From contig QKWP01000031.1 of assembly GCA_003550325.1 (NCBI GenBank), positions 175,107-239,106 on the forward strand: a DNA stretch of 64,000 bases, read 5' to 3'. Source of the stretch: Gigaspora rosea (lineage: Eukaryota > Glomeromycota > Glomeromycetes > Diversisporales > Gigasporaceae). Positions 12,060 through 24,209 of the stretch are shown here, piece after piece. The translations under genes were made by a program, and so were the position numbers. Positions within the stretch are counted from its first letter, which is position 1. The number at the start of each line of letters is the position of its first letter. The notes below the pieces were generated by a model, which saw only the letters and a list, made by a program, of their open reading frames with translations, was not told where the DNA came from and ran no database searches.

Positions 12060-13195
12060 GCTCACTTTATATAGTAGAAGCATAATAGTTCAGAACGTAA
12101 CAAGATAGTAATAGCACAGTAATATAATTTTTTTCTTTTTTTTTTAATGCAACATTTCGCATGATAGTAGAAACGTAATGGTTCAGGACGTAGCAAGGTA
12201 GTTATAGTAGTATTTTTTTTGTTTCTTTTTTATATATAGTATACTAAAATTCGTTTTTACTTTAGAACGGAATGTAGCGCAATAACGAACATAGCATAAT
12301 AGTAGAAGTATGATAGTTTAGGAGCATGGTTATATTATATATATATATATGCTAACGTTTCTTTTTTTCTTTGAAACGAAACGTAGTGCGATAATGAATG
12401 TATAATAGTAGAAGCATGATAGTTCAGGACGTAGCAAGATAGTAGCACGGTAGTATTTTGTTTTTTTTTAACACAGTACTAATGTTTCTCGCGATGACAA
12501 ACATAGCATGATAGTAGAAACATGTAGTTCGGAACATAACAAGATTGTTAGTAGCACTACAGTATTTTTTTTTTATACAGTACTAACATTTCTTTTTTTA
12601 GAATGAAATATAGCACGATAATGAACATAGCACGATAATGAATGTAGCACAATAGTAGAGCATGATAGTTCGAGCACAGTAATTATTATTGACCCTCTCA
12701 AAACAAATACCGATTTCATGAGGGTTGACCGTATTTTTTTTTTTTTTTTTAAATACAATACTAACGTTTCTTTTTAACTTTAGAACAAAACGTAGCATGA
12801 TAATAAACGTTTGATATTGAAAGCATGATTGTTTGGAATGTAGCAGATAGTTAGTAACATAGTAATGTATTTTTTTTATACATACACATTATTAACGTTT
12901 CTTTTTTTTTCTTTATAACGACAGTAGCACGATAGTAAAGATCGGGACATTAATAACACAGTAAAAAATTGTTTTTTTAATGAACATACGATAGTAAATG
13001 CACGGTAATATATTTTTTTTCTCTTTTTTTATTTTTTAATTCAGTACTAACGTTTTATATAATAACAAATATAGTTCGGGACGTAGCAAGATAGTAGCAC
13101 GGCAATTAATATGGAACATGTATAATAGTATAGAGCTTAGCATAATGGTTAATGTAGAATTTAGCATGGTAGTTGGAACATAGCTATAGTTTGAA
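12060..13195. repeat. Degenerate tandem array, about 9 units of 90-160 bp
   Basis: A unit of the form ATAGTAGAAGCATGATAGTT, then CAGGACGTAGCAAGATAGTA, a T run, then AGTACTAACGTTTC recurs about nine times. GTTCAGGACGTAGCAAG-like cores occur near 12090, 12181, 12320, 12422, 12527, 12668, 12830, 12930 and 13073. The unit length varies mostly because the internal T run varies. No other array in this window shares the unit. Function unknown; no protein is encoded. Confidence 0.7.
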
Positions 13196-13199
13196 TCGG

Positions 13200-13713
13200 T
13201 AATTTGTGTTTGTTTATTGTGTTTTTATTTTTTTATTTTATTTTATTTTATTTTATTTTTTTTTTTTGTTATAAATATGACCGATATATGATCGTTTTTG
13301 CAATTTTATTAGTTTAAATTCGTGTCCCTGAAAGGGCGCCGGTAGCGCCCCACAAACACTTGTAATAAAATAAAAAAACTAAAAAAATTAAATTTAATTA
13401 AATAAACAAATAAAAAAAAATGAAAATTTTTAATAAATTAAAAAAAAATATATTTAAATAAAAAATCATTAAAATAAATATTTAAAAAAATTAAAAATTA
13501 TTTTAAAATTAAAAAAAAATGATAAAAAAAATAATAATAATAAAAATAATTAAAAATAAATGAAAAAAATTAAAAAAATAAAAATAAATAATAAAAACAA
13601 AATAATTTAAAAAAAAAAATAAATTAAAATAAATAAATATTTAAATAAAAATAATTTAAAAAATAAAAATAAAATATATAATTAATAAAAAAATAAAAAA
13701 TAATGTAAAAAAA
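13200..13713. repeat. Low-complexity A/T tract
   Basis: 13215-13270 is a (TTTTA)n run and 13365-13713 is almost entirely A and T, mostly AAATAA-type words. Nothing else is visible, apart from a short GC-richer patch at 13325-13355. Confidence 0.7.
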
Positions 13714-14417
13714 TAGTGTTCGGATCTGTTTGATTTTTTATCTGGATTATCCGAATAATACAGACAACAGATAATTTATCCAGATAGTTACTTTAAGTTC
13801 GATAATTATCTATAGATTATCTGTATTAATATATGAAACAGTAAAAGCAAAGTATATCTTTTATGCGATACAATTGGCTAGCCATGCATACATATGCATT
13901 CATTAATTCATAACTGATAACCATACTTTGACGCATACGTGTGTTCGTACATTTATGTTGCATGAATGTGAGGATAACAGTATTATTCCTCCTAATTTAT
14001 TTTTTTCTTCCTAATGTAAAAGCGATGGCGTTCATGCAAATTTGTTATGAATTGAATCACAGTGATGTGCATATATGCGTGAAACTTATTTTGAGACTGA
14101 GTAAAGAAAAGATAAATGTTCTTTTTTCTCACAATTTCATTTCCTCTCACTTTCTCTACCTTGCCTATATATCTTACTAAAACCTCCTTCAGCTAAGTAT
14201 TCTATATTAGCAAACTCTTCATAAGGTATTTATGATAGTCTATCTTTACCACTATAGTCTTTACCTTGTTGTTGAATAAACTTTTCAATTAAGAATCTCT
14301 TTTTTTTTTTATTGGCGGTAGAACATATAATTCCGGGGTATTAAGATAAGAATCAAGTATTGCATTTTGAAAATCAGATTAACAATTTTATGCAACACAA
14401 AATATAGGAGCAAGTTA

Positions 14418-14586
14418 CAGCTGTTTTTATAAATTCTGGGACATCTAACAAAAATTTATCAGCTGAATATTTACTGATTCAATAAGTTTTGATTCAGCAG
14501 TGATCAAAATTATAAACTTATCGAATTGGCAAATATTCAGCTAGTAAATTTTTTGCAGGATGTCCCAAAATTTGTGAAAATAGCTG
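14418..14586. mobile_element. CAGCTG-type MITE with TA target duplication
   Basis: Left end CAGCTGTTTTTATAAATTCT; the right end is its imperfect inverse (AATTTGTGAAAATAGCTG). TA flanks both ends. The word GGGACATC near each end and ATTCAGC motifs in the middle give a hairpin-like layout. Degraded relatives lie at 14954-15106, about 53420-53480 and about 59545-59615. Confidence 0.7.
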
Positions 14587-14953
14587 TAATTTCTTTTTTA
14601 TTTTTAATCTTTTTTTTTATTTTTATTATCTTTTTTTATTTTTAATTTTTTTATTTTATTTTTATTTTAGATAAAAAAAAAAAAAACACTACTACAAAAT
14701 TATATCAGCCATTATTACTTCATACAAAATAAAAAATAGTACCCTTATTTTTCACTATAGAAATAAGCTGAGAAGTGTAAAATAAGCCAGGTATGGAGAT
14801 TTAATCCAGAAAGATAAGTATTTTGGGGGTTTTTTTTTTTGCACTATTCTGATTTTCTTTCTTTTACTAATATTTTTTTTGATAATTGGGAATATGAAAT
14901 AGAATCAGAAAATACTGCTCTAAACTGGGAAATGTAGAATGGAACCGGGATTA

Positions 14954-15106
14954 CAGTTGTTTTCATAAATTCTGGGACATCAGGCAAAATTTACCAGCTG
15001 AATATTTACTGATCGATAAGTTTTAATTCAGCAGTGATCATTACCAAAATCACGAACTTATCAAATTGACAAATATTCGGCTAGTAAATTTTTTGCCAAA
15101 AAATAT
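14954..15106. mobile_element. CAGCTG-type MITE, right end lost
   Basis: Similar to 14418-14586 from CAGTTGTTTTCATAAATTCT through the central ATTCAGCAGTGATCA, but it stops after TAAATTTTTTGCC, before the right inverted repeat. Confidence 0.6.
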
Positions 15107-15710
15107 TGCAGAATATAATTTTTGTTATTAGAAAATTTAAAAAAAATTTTGCAAACAATGACCATATGAAACAATTTTATGCGACACAAAATACAGTATA
15201 GGGGAGCAAGTTTTATATCATGTGAAGATGTAATATGCGAAGTTTCTATACCCTTGCTTCATCATATGCATTTATCCAAAAAGGTGCAATAGTACCGAAA
15301 TATTCAATATCGACCCATTTCTGGTATGAACCTATATAGAATATATAAAATTTGTACCTGCATTTATCTCGAGTATAATATGTACCATTAAAGTTGTAGA
15401 ACAATATACTCTGGAGCAACCCGGGTTATACTCCAGTTTAAAGATAGAGTGAGTTGAGATATCAAGAGTTATATAATAACTCGGAGGTGCAATCCTTGGT
15501 TGCTCGCACATCTATAGTACAATAAATTATAAAGTTACAATTTTGTATTACACAATATTTATATTAGGTTTATCTAGTATCTAATTATTAACAGATAATC
15601 TAGATAGTTATCCGTATAGTGGAATTATAAACAGATATAGATAACAGATAATGACTTTTTTTAACAAATAGTTATCTTTAGATAAACAGATTATCTAGAT
15701 CCAAACACTA

Positions 15711-16475
15711 AAAAAAAATAAGAAAAAAAATAAGAACCGATTTAAAAAAAACAATTAGACAAAAATTAAATAAAAATAAAAAAGAATAAATAAGAAAAAA
15801 TAATAAAAAAAATAAAAAATAAAATAAACAATATAAAAAAATAATAAATAAATAATAAAAAAAATAACCAATAAAAAAAATAAAATAAATAATAAAAAAT
15901 AAAAAAAAAATAAATGATAAAAAAAGAATTCGATAAAAAAAATTAAATAATAAAAAAAAATAAAAAAAATAAACAATAAAAAAAATAAAAATAAACAATA
16001 AAAAAAATTAAAATAAATGATAAAAAAATAAAAAATAAAAAATAATCGATAAAAAAAAATTGATAAAAAAAAATCGATAAAAAAAAATAATTGATAAAAA
16101 AAATAATCAATAAAAAAAATGATATAGTAATTTAAAAAAATAATAAATGTAAGTAATTTAATAGTAAAGTTATAAATAATAATTTTTTTTAACAAAGTAA
16201 ATAGAAAAAAAGATATTATAAAATAAAAAACAAAGTAAATAAAAAACATGCTTTTTTTTACTTTTATTTATTTGTTTATTTATTTATCTTTTTAATTTTT
16301 TTATTTTCCTGATGTAATTCTACCAAAAAAAGGATAAATCACTAAAATATTAAATATAACAATATGAATTTTAAATGTTTCGTCAAATTCAATATGTGAC
16401 TATTATTTAAATTAATACTATTTGCCAAATTTTAAATTTGGACCTTGGTTTAAATTTTAACTAATTTGCTAAAAA
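15711..16475. repeat. Low-complexity A/T tract
   Basis: 15711-16250 is built from AAATAAAAAA-type words, and its phenylalanine-rich open frames are composition artefacts. 16250-16475 is ordinary AT-rich DNA with nothing recognisable. Confidence 0.7.
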
Positions 16476-16484
16476 AAAAAAAAA

Positions 16485-16610
16485 GACCTATATGAGAGAT
16501 GTCCAGGGTTCTATTTTAACTAGAATTTTGCCAGAGATATCCAAGTTTTAACCATAATTTCACCAAAGGTGTCTTTTTTCTGGAATATTCTGATCTCAAT
16601 CAAAAAATCA
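16485..16610 (+). repeat. Dispersed repeat, GACCTATATGAGAGATGTCC family
   Basis: Shares the word GACCTATATGAGAGATGTCC, then a GGTTCTAT stretch and AGAATTTTGCCA, with the inverse at 10090-10200. A further copy of the core lies at 46614-46645. The boundaries of the full repeat are unclear. Confidence 0.55.
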
Positions 16611-16624
16611 AGCAGAGTATTACA

Positions 16625-16790
16625 CACACCCCCCAAGTTAGAGGTTATGTGGTTAAGCCTAAATTGTGATTCTAGCACAGTTTTCATCTTTCTGTAAGCT
16701 CAAGTATGAGCAGCCTGACACAAGCTGGCAACCTTGTAATTGGGAACCTGAGAGTGTAACCATTTCGCTATTAACCCACAGGTCTTTTTA
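16625..16790 (-). mobile_element. Candidate tRNA-derived SINE
   Basis: Read on the minus strand, the sequence begins near GGGTTAATAGCGAAATGG. TAGCGAAATGG resembles a polymerase III A box, and about 38 bases later GGTTGCCAGCTTG is a poor B-box-like word. The body ends in a G/T-rich stretch (GGGGGGTGTGTG). The GC content is clearly above the surroundings. I found no target duplication and no A tail, so this could be another kind of repeat. Confidence 0.35.
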
Positions 16791-17323
16791 CTATAACTTA
16801 AATTTATAGTATTATAATAAATATCACAGTTTATACTAAATTTGAGTCTTGATTTGAAAATATAAGCTCTTCTAAGATCTACAGTATATAATTTTTAAAT
16901 ATTAAGTCTAATCTAAATACTAACTCTAAAAAAAATTAAAAAATATTCTAAAAGTTTAAGCTTTATAACAAATTTTATATCAGCTACTACATTTAATTTA
17001 AACTTTTTTTAATTTTTACAAGGTTATTATTATAATGTATAAGCTTTACAATGTACAGTCAAATATATAATTGATACGTATCAGTGGTATAACCTGTTAC
17101 AAATAACAGACATGCATATATAATACACAAAATATATTAAACAGATTAACTATCACATAAATTAAACCAATTTATGCTATAGGATGAGTTGTTGTTATTT
17201 TTATTAAAGCTTGATTTTTTACTAAAAATACATATCTATAATAAAGTATGATTTTTTAATAAATACATAATAATAAACTTATATAATAAAATTTAATTTC
17301 ATAATTTAAACATAACTGATTTG

Positions 17324-19886
17324 CTAAATATCAATTGGAACTTCTATAATACTAGCACTTTTAATGATGCTCATTTTAGAACAAATTTCTGATATATTAT
17401 ATGGTTTAACTTGTATATATATTGTTTAAATTTTCACTAATAATAGATGAATATTTGTTGATCTCATCACTAGCTAGGAATTGCTTTTTTTTAATTCTAC
17501 TTTTGCTCTTATTTTTGAAAATTCTTTTTAAAAATTGTTTACTTTTACTAATTTTCAACCATTCATCTAGTTTAGTAATTATTTCTATAACTCTAGGTCG
17601 TTTTTCTGGATCTGAATTCATGCATTGGTTTGCCAACTCAACATAGCAATCAGAGTACCAGGAGCAAACTTTGGTCGTAATCCAAAATTACAAATTCTAA
17701 CTACCAGATCAAAATTAAATTTATAATCATTAAAAGATCTTTGCCCAGTTGTCATCTCAACCATAATTATTCCAAAAGAATAAATATCTGATGCTTTTGT
17801 GAATGGCTTTTTTTGAAAGAGTTCTGGTGCAATATAAGGTAAAACTCCATAAATACGTTCCTCTTGTTCTTTTTCATCGAGTGGTTTTGATACGGTAAAC
17901 CTAGATCAGTAATATATGCTTTATAATTTTCTTTTAGCAAGATATTTCCAGGATGTAAATCTCGATGTAAATAACCTTTAGAATGTATATGATAAAGATT
18001 AGACACAATATCGTGGAGTATCTTTAATTTATTTTTCCATTCAAATTTAAAGATATTAGTAAGGTTTTTACTTAATGAACCATATTTTGCATAACTAAGT
18101 ACTAAAATATAGTCTTTTGTTTTTTTATCTCTAGATATTCCCAAATATTGTTCTAAACTATGACAAGCTTTTAACTAAAAAATAAAAAATTAATTTGAAA
18201 ATATTCGAAATTAAAATAAATCCCTATAAGAAAAGTGGACCGGGTGTTGGTACGGGTTGGCTCGAGGTGGTCTGGATAGGCACGTGTCATGTGGCACGTA
18301 AAGGCATGAAACACGAACCAAAACGTGACAGAATGGCACGTATATTACGTTTTACATACGTGCCACCCAATGCACGTGTTAATACCGTGCACGTTTTATT
18401 ACGTAATTTTACATGTAATTACCCGTGCCAAAACCCGTAAGTTTTGGTTTAGTAAAGTGCAGCAAAACCCGGTCCATTTACGATCCAAAATGTCCGAGTA
18501 AACAGTCCAATTCGGACGTGCCAACACGGTACACAGACGTACAAACCCGGACATCCGCCCGTTCCATACTCAGCCGTGTCTCTCCGTAGAAACACGTGCC
18601 TACACAGATCACTTTTTTTTATAGGGAATATTAAAATTGCTTAAAAAAATACCTCTTTTAAAAATGGTTCTTTATTTTTATTAGAATCCTTTACAATCTT
18701 AATTGCTACTTCTTCATAAATTCCATATTGTTTTAGATATCTTGTTTTAAAAACAGTAGAAAACGCTCCTTTGCCTATCTCTTCAGTATTTTCAAATTTG
18801 TCATATGGTATCCAATGAAAATATTCTTCTTTTTTATTCATAGTATTTTGTTCAGTAATAGCTGATTTTAAATACCATTCAAAAGCGCTATCAATATTCT
18901 TTTAAACAACTATTCCAAAACGGTAAAATTCACCAACACCATACATTCCATCAGCATACCCCTTTTCTGCTGATTTTTTAAAATATTCAACCGCTTTCTT
19001 TTCGTGCTTTTCAACACCAATTCCATATTTGTAACAAACTCCAGCGTTACACATTGCGACAACGTTCCCCATTTCTGCAGCTTTTTGATAATATATGAAT
19101 CCTTTATGTTTATCCTTATCAACTCCAATTCCTTTTTCATAACAATATCCAACATTATTTGTTCCGACAGCGTCCCCATCTCTGCAGATTTTTGATAATA
19201 AATGAATGCCTTATATTCATCCTTTTCAACTCCAATTCCTTTTTGATAACAATATCCAACATCATATAATCCATTAGAATTATCCATCTCTGCAGATTTT
19301 TGACAATAAATGAATGCCTTATGTTCATCCTTTTCAACTCCAATTTCATGACGATAACAATATCCAACATTACATAATCCATTAGAATTACCCATCTCTG
19401 TTGATTTTTGATAATAAATGAATGCTTTATGTTTATCTTCTTCAACTCCATTTCCTTTATGATAACAGACACCAACAAGGTATATTCCATAAGAATCTTC
19501 CATCTTTGCTAAGTTTTGATAATAATTGAATGCTTTATGTTCGTCCTTTTCAACCCATTTTCCATAACGAAAACAACTTGCAAGAATGATTTGAACTATA
19601 GAGTTGATTGGATTATCTAAGCAAAAATTAATAATATTTACTGGATTTAGCTTCAGAAATGATTCTAATGAATCAAGAATTGAATTAGAATCTTTGCCTC
19701 TCACTCTTTCTTCATTATATAGATTACACATATCATTAACAATTTCATTTAGAAAATCATGTGAAAAATCCTGTAAATGATTATCTTCTAAATACAATTG
19801 AATATCATTGCTTGCTATTTGAGTACTATCTGATGAACACTCGATTTTTCAGGTTGCTTTACAAATCCGTTATTGCAATTTGACAT
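17324..19886 (-). pseudogene. Sel1-repeat / TKL-like protein kinase, copy 1 (broken)
   Basis: A member of the large Glomeromycotina Sel1-kinase family. From ATG 19884-19886: an N-terminal helical segment, Sel1 repeats (GVCYHKGNGVEEDKHKAFIY type, about six), then a kinase domain with WIPYDKF, GKGAFSTVF (P-loop), VAIKIV (catalytic Lys), HRDLHPGNIL and DLG in place of DFG, and a basic tail. An intron (18175-18652, phase 0) splits the kinase after FLKE. Lesions: a lost A near 19848; a lost base in the Sel1 region near 19175; an in-frame TAA at 18902-18904; a 5-nt insertion after ITDLGL near 17894; a lost C near 17653; an extra base near 17410. Some could be sequencing errors in runs, but the 5-nt insertion and the stop are not. 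The intron also contains a 407-bp MITE. Treat as a pseudogene. Confidence 0.85.
18221..18627. mobile_element. GC-rich MITE in the kinase intron
   Basis: The ends are inverted: TCCCTATAAGAAAAGTG on the left, and TCCCTATAAAAAAAAGTG for the right end read in reverse (one mismatch, one gap). The introns of the paralogue at 61.5 kb and the fragment at 22.5 kb lack it, so it is a recent insertion. The interior is far richer in GC than anything nearby and full of CACGTG, GGCACGT and ACGTGCC words arranged as inverted pairs (for example TGGCACGTAT and ATACGTGCC). The open frame running through it is not a gene. No clear target duplication. Confidence 0.75.
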
Positions 19887-20775
19887 TTTAACGTAAGAAA
19901 AGTATGTTACATATACAACGTGCATTTATTTTTAGATGTTTTTTATACTTTTATGTGATTAATTGTAATGTTTAATTGAATTTTTACAGTTTAAAGCAAT
20001 TTTTTAAAAACAAAAATAAATAAGAAGAAATGTATAGCAAGTTTTATTAGAGTCGTAGGGCTTTGTTTCTTAAAAAATAATTTTAATAAATTTTTTTTTA
20101 AAAAAAAATTAGCATACTAACGACTTCTCATATATCGTAAATACTTGAAAATGGGCACAATGATGAATTCACTTCTTTTTTCTCCATAAGTGTAAGCATA
20201 TCGGGCGCTATTTATGTCTAAATCTTGTTATATTGTTTTTAATTTGACTAAAAATATTAAAAGTAACCAAAAACTCGGATCGCAGTAATATTCCTTGATA
20301 AACGAAAATGAAATGTGCTATAAATAAAACTTATAATATGTAGTACAAAATGCTCTTTTTATAATAGTAAAATTTTAATAAATATTTAAAAAATTATTTT
20401 TAAAGTTTTCCTCGGCGCAAATTTCCCGGTTACGCAAATTGATTGGTTGATATCATATGGTCATATGATTTTTGTAATCTTTAAACACATGTTTCTCGGC
20501 GAATATTTAAATGATTTTAATTGGTTTATTATCGTTAAAATCAGAAAAATCTGTTCTAAACTTTATTTAGAAATTTAGAATTAGATTACTAAACACAATT
20601 TTTTTAAATTTAAGAAAAATTTTTTACCATTAGGTTTATATTTAACTTCCCTACCCTTAATCAAAGTTTAATCTATAAACTCTTGAAAATTTAAAGCACA
20701 TTTGGATATTTGAGGCATGCCAGGTTACTAGTGATTGGACTCGTCAATCAGTTACTTGAATACTCGAACTTATCA
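19887..20775 (-). promoter_or_regulatory. Upstream region of Sel1-kinase copy 1, shared with copy 3
   Basis: Non-coding DNA upstream of the start codon is similar to 62612-63130 upstream of copy 3. Shared blocks include TTAGCATACTA, GAATTCACTTCTTTT, GGTTACTAGTGATT and GACTCGTCAAT. The duplication therefore carried the promoter along with the gene. No individual control element can be named. Confidence 0.6.
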
Positions 20776-20786
20776 TGATTTTCTAA

Positions 20787-20860
20787 TACCAGGAACGTAG
20801 TTATGCTTGCATAACGGAGTGTACCAGGAACGCAGTTACGCTTGTATAACGGAGTGTATG
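20787..20860 (+). repeat. Tandem duplication of a 38-bp unit
   Basis: ACCAGGAACGTAGTTATGCT followed by TGCATAACGGAGTGT is repeated immediately, with a few substitutions. Related ACCAGGAAC words occur at 23619, 27665 and, more diverged, 42775. The rest of 20775-21480 holds nothing I recognise. Confidence 0.6.
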
Positions 20861-21484
20861 GTTAACCGCCATCTAGAATGGTGCGAACAAAATTTAGTTT
20901 TTGATTGGGCGTATGATTTCACAGATTAATGGGCTGTGCTAGTGTAACATACTGTTATCCGGCAGCTTACTATGATAGTGCTTCCCAAATAACTATATAT
21001 TATTGTACTAATAGGATTTGATATTCGTGTTATAGTAGCCGTAATATCATAAACAAATTTACAAAAGATAAAATTATTTCCCTTTAAATAGTATTTAAAG
21101 TTCCTTCTTGCTAGCCTACAAACCATCACAGTATAGTACTAATAGAATTCTGTAAATGTGTTACATATTAAGTCAAGTGCCATTTAAAAATTGCAAGCGG
21201 GCGACGAAGTTGCCCGCCACATGTACATTGCTAGTTATATTACTATTAAAATGGAGGCGGAGCCAATAACATAACTGAAGTTTACCTAAATTACTTTATA
21301 AATTAAAAGATAGTAATAGAGAACATTAAGAGGTAAATTCTTGATATTTTAATATTTATAATATTTAGCTATTACTATATCAAATTTATGCAAACCACAA
21401 TAAGTTATGCAAAAATTTTACATACTCATATAGATTCAATTTATTAAAGCTTAATTTCTTAATACCACATAATAAAGTTTAAAT

Positions 21485-22470
21485 TTATCGTTTAAACATA
21501 ATTGAATAGCTAAATATATCCGGAACTTCTATATCTCCAGCAGTTTTAGTAGCATATATTTTGATAACCTCACACATAATATATGGTTTGCTTTTATATA
21601 TATTGTTTAATTTTTCAGTAATATTAGGTAAATTTTTATTGATCTCATCACTTTCTAAGAATTGCTTTTTAATTATACTTTCACTCTCATTTTCGATATC
21701 ATTCACATTTTTGATATCGATATCACTCTCATTTTCGATATCGATACCACTCTCATTTTCGATATCATTTTCGATATCGATATCACTCTCATTTTCGATA
21801 TCGATATCACTCTCATTTTCGATATCGATATCACTCTAATTTTCGATATCGATATTACACTCATTTTAGATATAACCCAATAATTTTCAGACATACTTCT
21901 AGTTTAGCAATTATTTCTCTAATATTAGGCCGATGCATTGATTTACCAACTCAATATAGCAATCAGGAGTACCAGGTGCACATTTTGGTCGTAATCCATT
22001 AGGAATCATTACTACTAAATAAATATCAAATTTATAATCATTAAAGGAAATTTGTCCAGTTGTCATCTCGACAATAATAATTCCAAATGAATAAATATCT
22101 GATGGTTTGTGAATGATTTTTTTTTGAAAGAGTTCGGTGCAATAATAAGGTAAAACTCCATGAATATGTTCCTCTTGTTCTTTTTCGTCGAGTGGTTTTG
22201 ATAAACCTAGATCAGTAATACAGTAAATTTCTTTTAGCAAGATATTTCCAGGATGTAAATCTCGATGTAAATACCCTTTAGAATGTATATGATAAAGATT
22301 AAACACTTTATCATGGAGTATCTTTAATTTAGTTTTCCATTCAAATTTAAAGATATTAGTAAGGTTTTTACTTAATGATCCATATTTTGCATAAATAAGT
22401 ACTAAAATATAGTCTTTTGTTTTTTCATTCTAGATATTCCCAAATATTGTGATAAACTATGACGAGCTAA
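21485..22470 (-). pseudogene. Sel1-kinase paralogue, copy 2 (truncated kinase only)
   Basis: Homologous to the second kinase exon of copies 1 and 3, from SLSQYLGIS to the C-terminal tail. The Sel1 repeats, the P-loop and the catalytic lysine exon are absent: upstream of 22470 the similarity continues only a short way into the former intron. A base is missing just after GISR (near 22430), breaking the frame. HRDLHPGNIL and ITDLGLSKP are kept, but the APE region reads PYYCTELF instead of PYIAPELF. The tail contains an insertion of a 24-bp acidic repeat (21700-21870) before QFLESDEINKN. It ends at a TAA at 21485. Not a functional kinase as it stands. Confidence 0.8.
21698..21872 (-). repeat. 24-bp minisatellite coding an acidic octapeptide
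   Basis: The unit GATATCGATATCACTCTCAT plus TTTC occurs about seven times on the plus strand. On the minus strand, in the frame of the downstream kinase tail, each unit encodes SDIDIENE. GATATCGATATC within the unit is itself a 12-bp palindrome. The same unit occurs at 60590-60870 at the same place in copy 3 and is absent from copy 1. Confidence 0.85.
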
Positions 22471-22680
22471 TAAGTAAAAAAAAAAAATTAATTTAATTTT
22501 AAAATATTTGAAATTAAAATTGAAAATTAAAATTGCTTGAACAAATATACTTATATCGGACAAAAAGTTCATTAAAACAGTAAATAAAAAAAAAAGATAA
22601 ATAAATAAATCTAAATAAAGTAATTTTTTATACATTTTACTACAGTATAACTTAAATTTATAGTATAATAATAATTGGGT

Positions 22681-22957
22681 TTTATAATTTATTGCACCTG
22701 CAATATATTGCACCCCTTCTATTAATTAAAAATTTTGCCTACGAAACCACCTTTGGAGTTCTAATAAATAATACTCCGCGTGAAATTTTGGCATAAACTA
22801 TACCTCTGCTTCATTCAAGGCCTTAACCCTAACCCTAATATTAATTAAATTTTATTTTTTGCTTTGATAAAAATTTCTTTAATTGTTTGTTACACAAAAT
22901 CGATGATCTATAGTTATAATAGGGGTGCAATATATTGCACCGTGCAATAAATTATAA
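22681..22957 (-). mobile_element. TGCA-palindrome MITE with telomere-like words (copy C)
   Basis: Inverted ends of about 38 bp contain ATTGCACCTGCAATATATTG then CACCCCT, and the inverse on the right. CTAACCCTAACCCTAA lies in the interior at about 22833. It has the same architecture as copies A (8493-8760) and B (25857-26152), though the internal sequence is more diverged. Confidence 0.65.
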
Positions 22958-23750
22958 ATTCCTTAGTTAATTTTTTAGAAAAATTAATTAAATTTTTAAA
23001 TTTTTTTTATATATACAGTACTTAGGATAAAGTTTAATTAATTTTTATATAAAAAAATTTGCAATATTTTTTATATAATAAATTAAAAATTAATATTTTA
23101 AAAAATATCTGATAAAAATACTTAAAATTTTTTTTATATATTTATTATAACCACTATATTTATATATATAAAGATTAAAACTGTATCTTTAAAATTGATC
23201 AAGATATTAATAATCTACTGTCAAAACTTATCATCCAACCCATGTACTACTTCTTTTTATTAAACTTGTTATAAGATCCCATGTGTCTGTGTTTTTTTCT
23301 TTTGTATGGTGTGATTGGTTGTTCATTTATATCACCCGCACAGTATTTTCGACAATATGATCCTCAAAAATGATAATTATGCAATATGTGCTATCCAAAT
23401 TAGTATGTGCATTGACTAAAATTACCAGTTTACTAATTTACAATTTTGTAAAAAAATACTCCTTATCAAATGATATTCTAAAAAAAAAAATAAATTTGTA
23501 CACAATTTCTACTTTATACATCATACAGAAAATCCTTGCTACTTTTACTTTCACCATAAATAACTTATTTAAATTTATATATTGTGGCAGATTAGTACCC
23601 AGAACATATACAGAGTACAAATACCAGGAACATAGTATAAAGTACAAAGTATTAGATAACAGACAAAAATTGATCATTTGATATACATTAATATTACATA
23701 TATATTGGGTCAATTTTGCATTTGTTTAATATGAAAGCATTTTTTGTGTA
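22958..23750. other. Gene-free AT-rich DNA
   Basis: No recognisable gene or element. Open frames in 23370-23713 overlap on both strands and have no protein-like features. Confidence 0.5.
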
Positions 23751-23925
23751 CCAGTTAGACCTCTCTAAGTGTATACTCTTGGGACTACACATTCATAATG
23801 TGAATTTAGGGAATAATAAGAAAAATTGCATTTATAGAAATTAAGTATATATTTGGACCAGCACTTAAGCATGCATTTAGAGAGGGTGTGCACTTAGAGA
23901 GGGTGCACTTAGAGAGGTCTGACTG
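23751..23925. mobile_element. Tc1/mariner-like MITE, TA-flanked
   Basis: The left end CCAGTTAGACCTCTCTAAGT and the right end, CAGTCAGACCTCTCTAAGTG when inverted, are near-identical, with TA on both sides (23749-23750, 23926-23927). 175 bp, non-coding. The subterminal word AAGTGCA is shared with the larger element at 24210-25440. Confidence 0.75.
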
Positions 23926-24209
23926 TAATTTATTTTGATAAACTTGTAGCTTTGCATATCTTCTAAATTCTGGCATGAGTATCTATACCTGTTATGCCTT
24001 GCTACTTATATAAATAGTCATACATGCTGAGCAGATCTAATATTAATTAAATATGTTTGATTAAAGAGCATATTAATATTGATTTGCTTAAATTTGTTTA
24101 AATGCCATATAAAATTGATTTCAATTTGATAAACTTGTAGCTGTGCACAGCTTTCAAATTCTGATATAATGAAGTGGTCATTATTGCAAGATCAACTAAC
24201 TTTATTGTA

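Larger units (their letters stand above)
13714..15710. mobile_element. hAT-like TIR element, 2.0 kb, non-coding
   Basis: The left end TAGTGTTCGGATCTG is inverted at the right end, which reads TAGTGTTTGGATCTAG when reverse-complemented. Both subterminal regions are rich in AGATAATC/GATTATCT words in opposite orientations. Flanking octamers TAAAAAAA and AAAAAAAA match at 7 of 8 bases, consistent with an 8-bp duplication, though low complexity weakens this. The interior holds two smaller MITEs (14418-14586 and 14954-15106) and no transposase. Confidence 0.6.

Noticed and set aside
12573..12798. Two overlapping minus-strand frames
   Set aside because: They run through the T-run spacers of the degenerate tandem array and share no features with proteins.
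15708..16249. Long phenylalanine/isoleucine-rich open frames on the minus strand
   Set aside because: They lie in an A/T-only tract; the translations are FFIYF-type low complexity produced by base composition.
18195..18440. Open frame of 81 codons on the plus strand
   Set aside because: It lies entirely within the GC-rich MITE in the kinase intron, and begins in its AT-rich flank; no protein-like features.
20926..21129. Minus-strand frame of 67 codons
   Set aside because: No intron signals, homologue or domain recognised; composition is typical of intergenic sequence.
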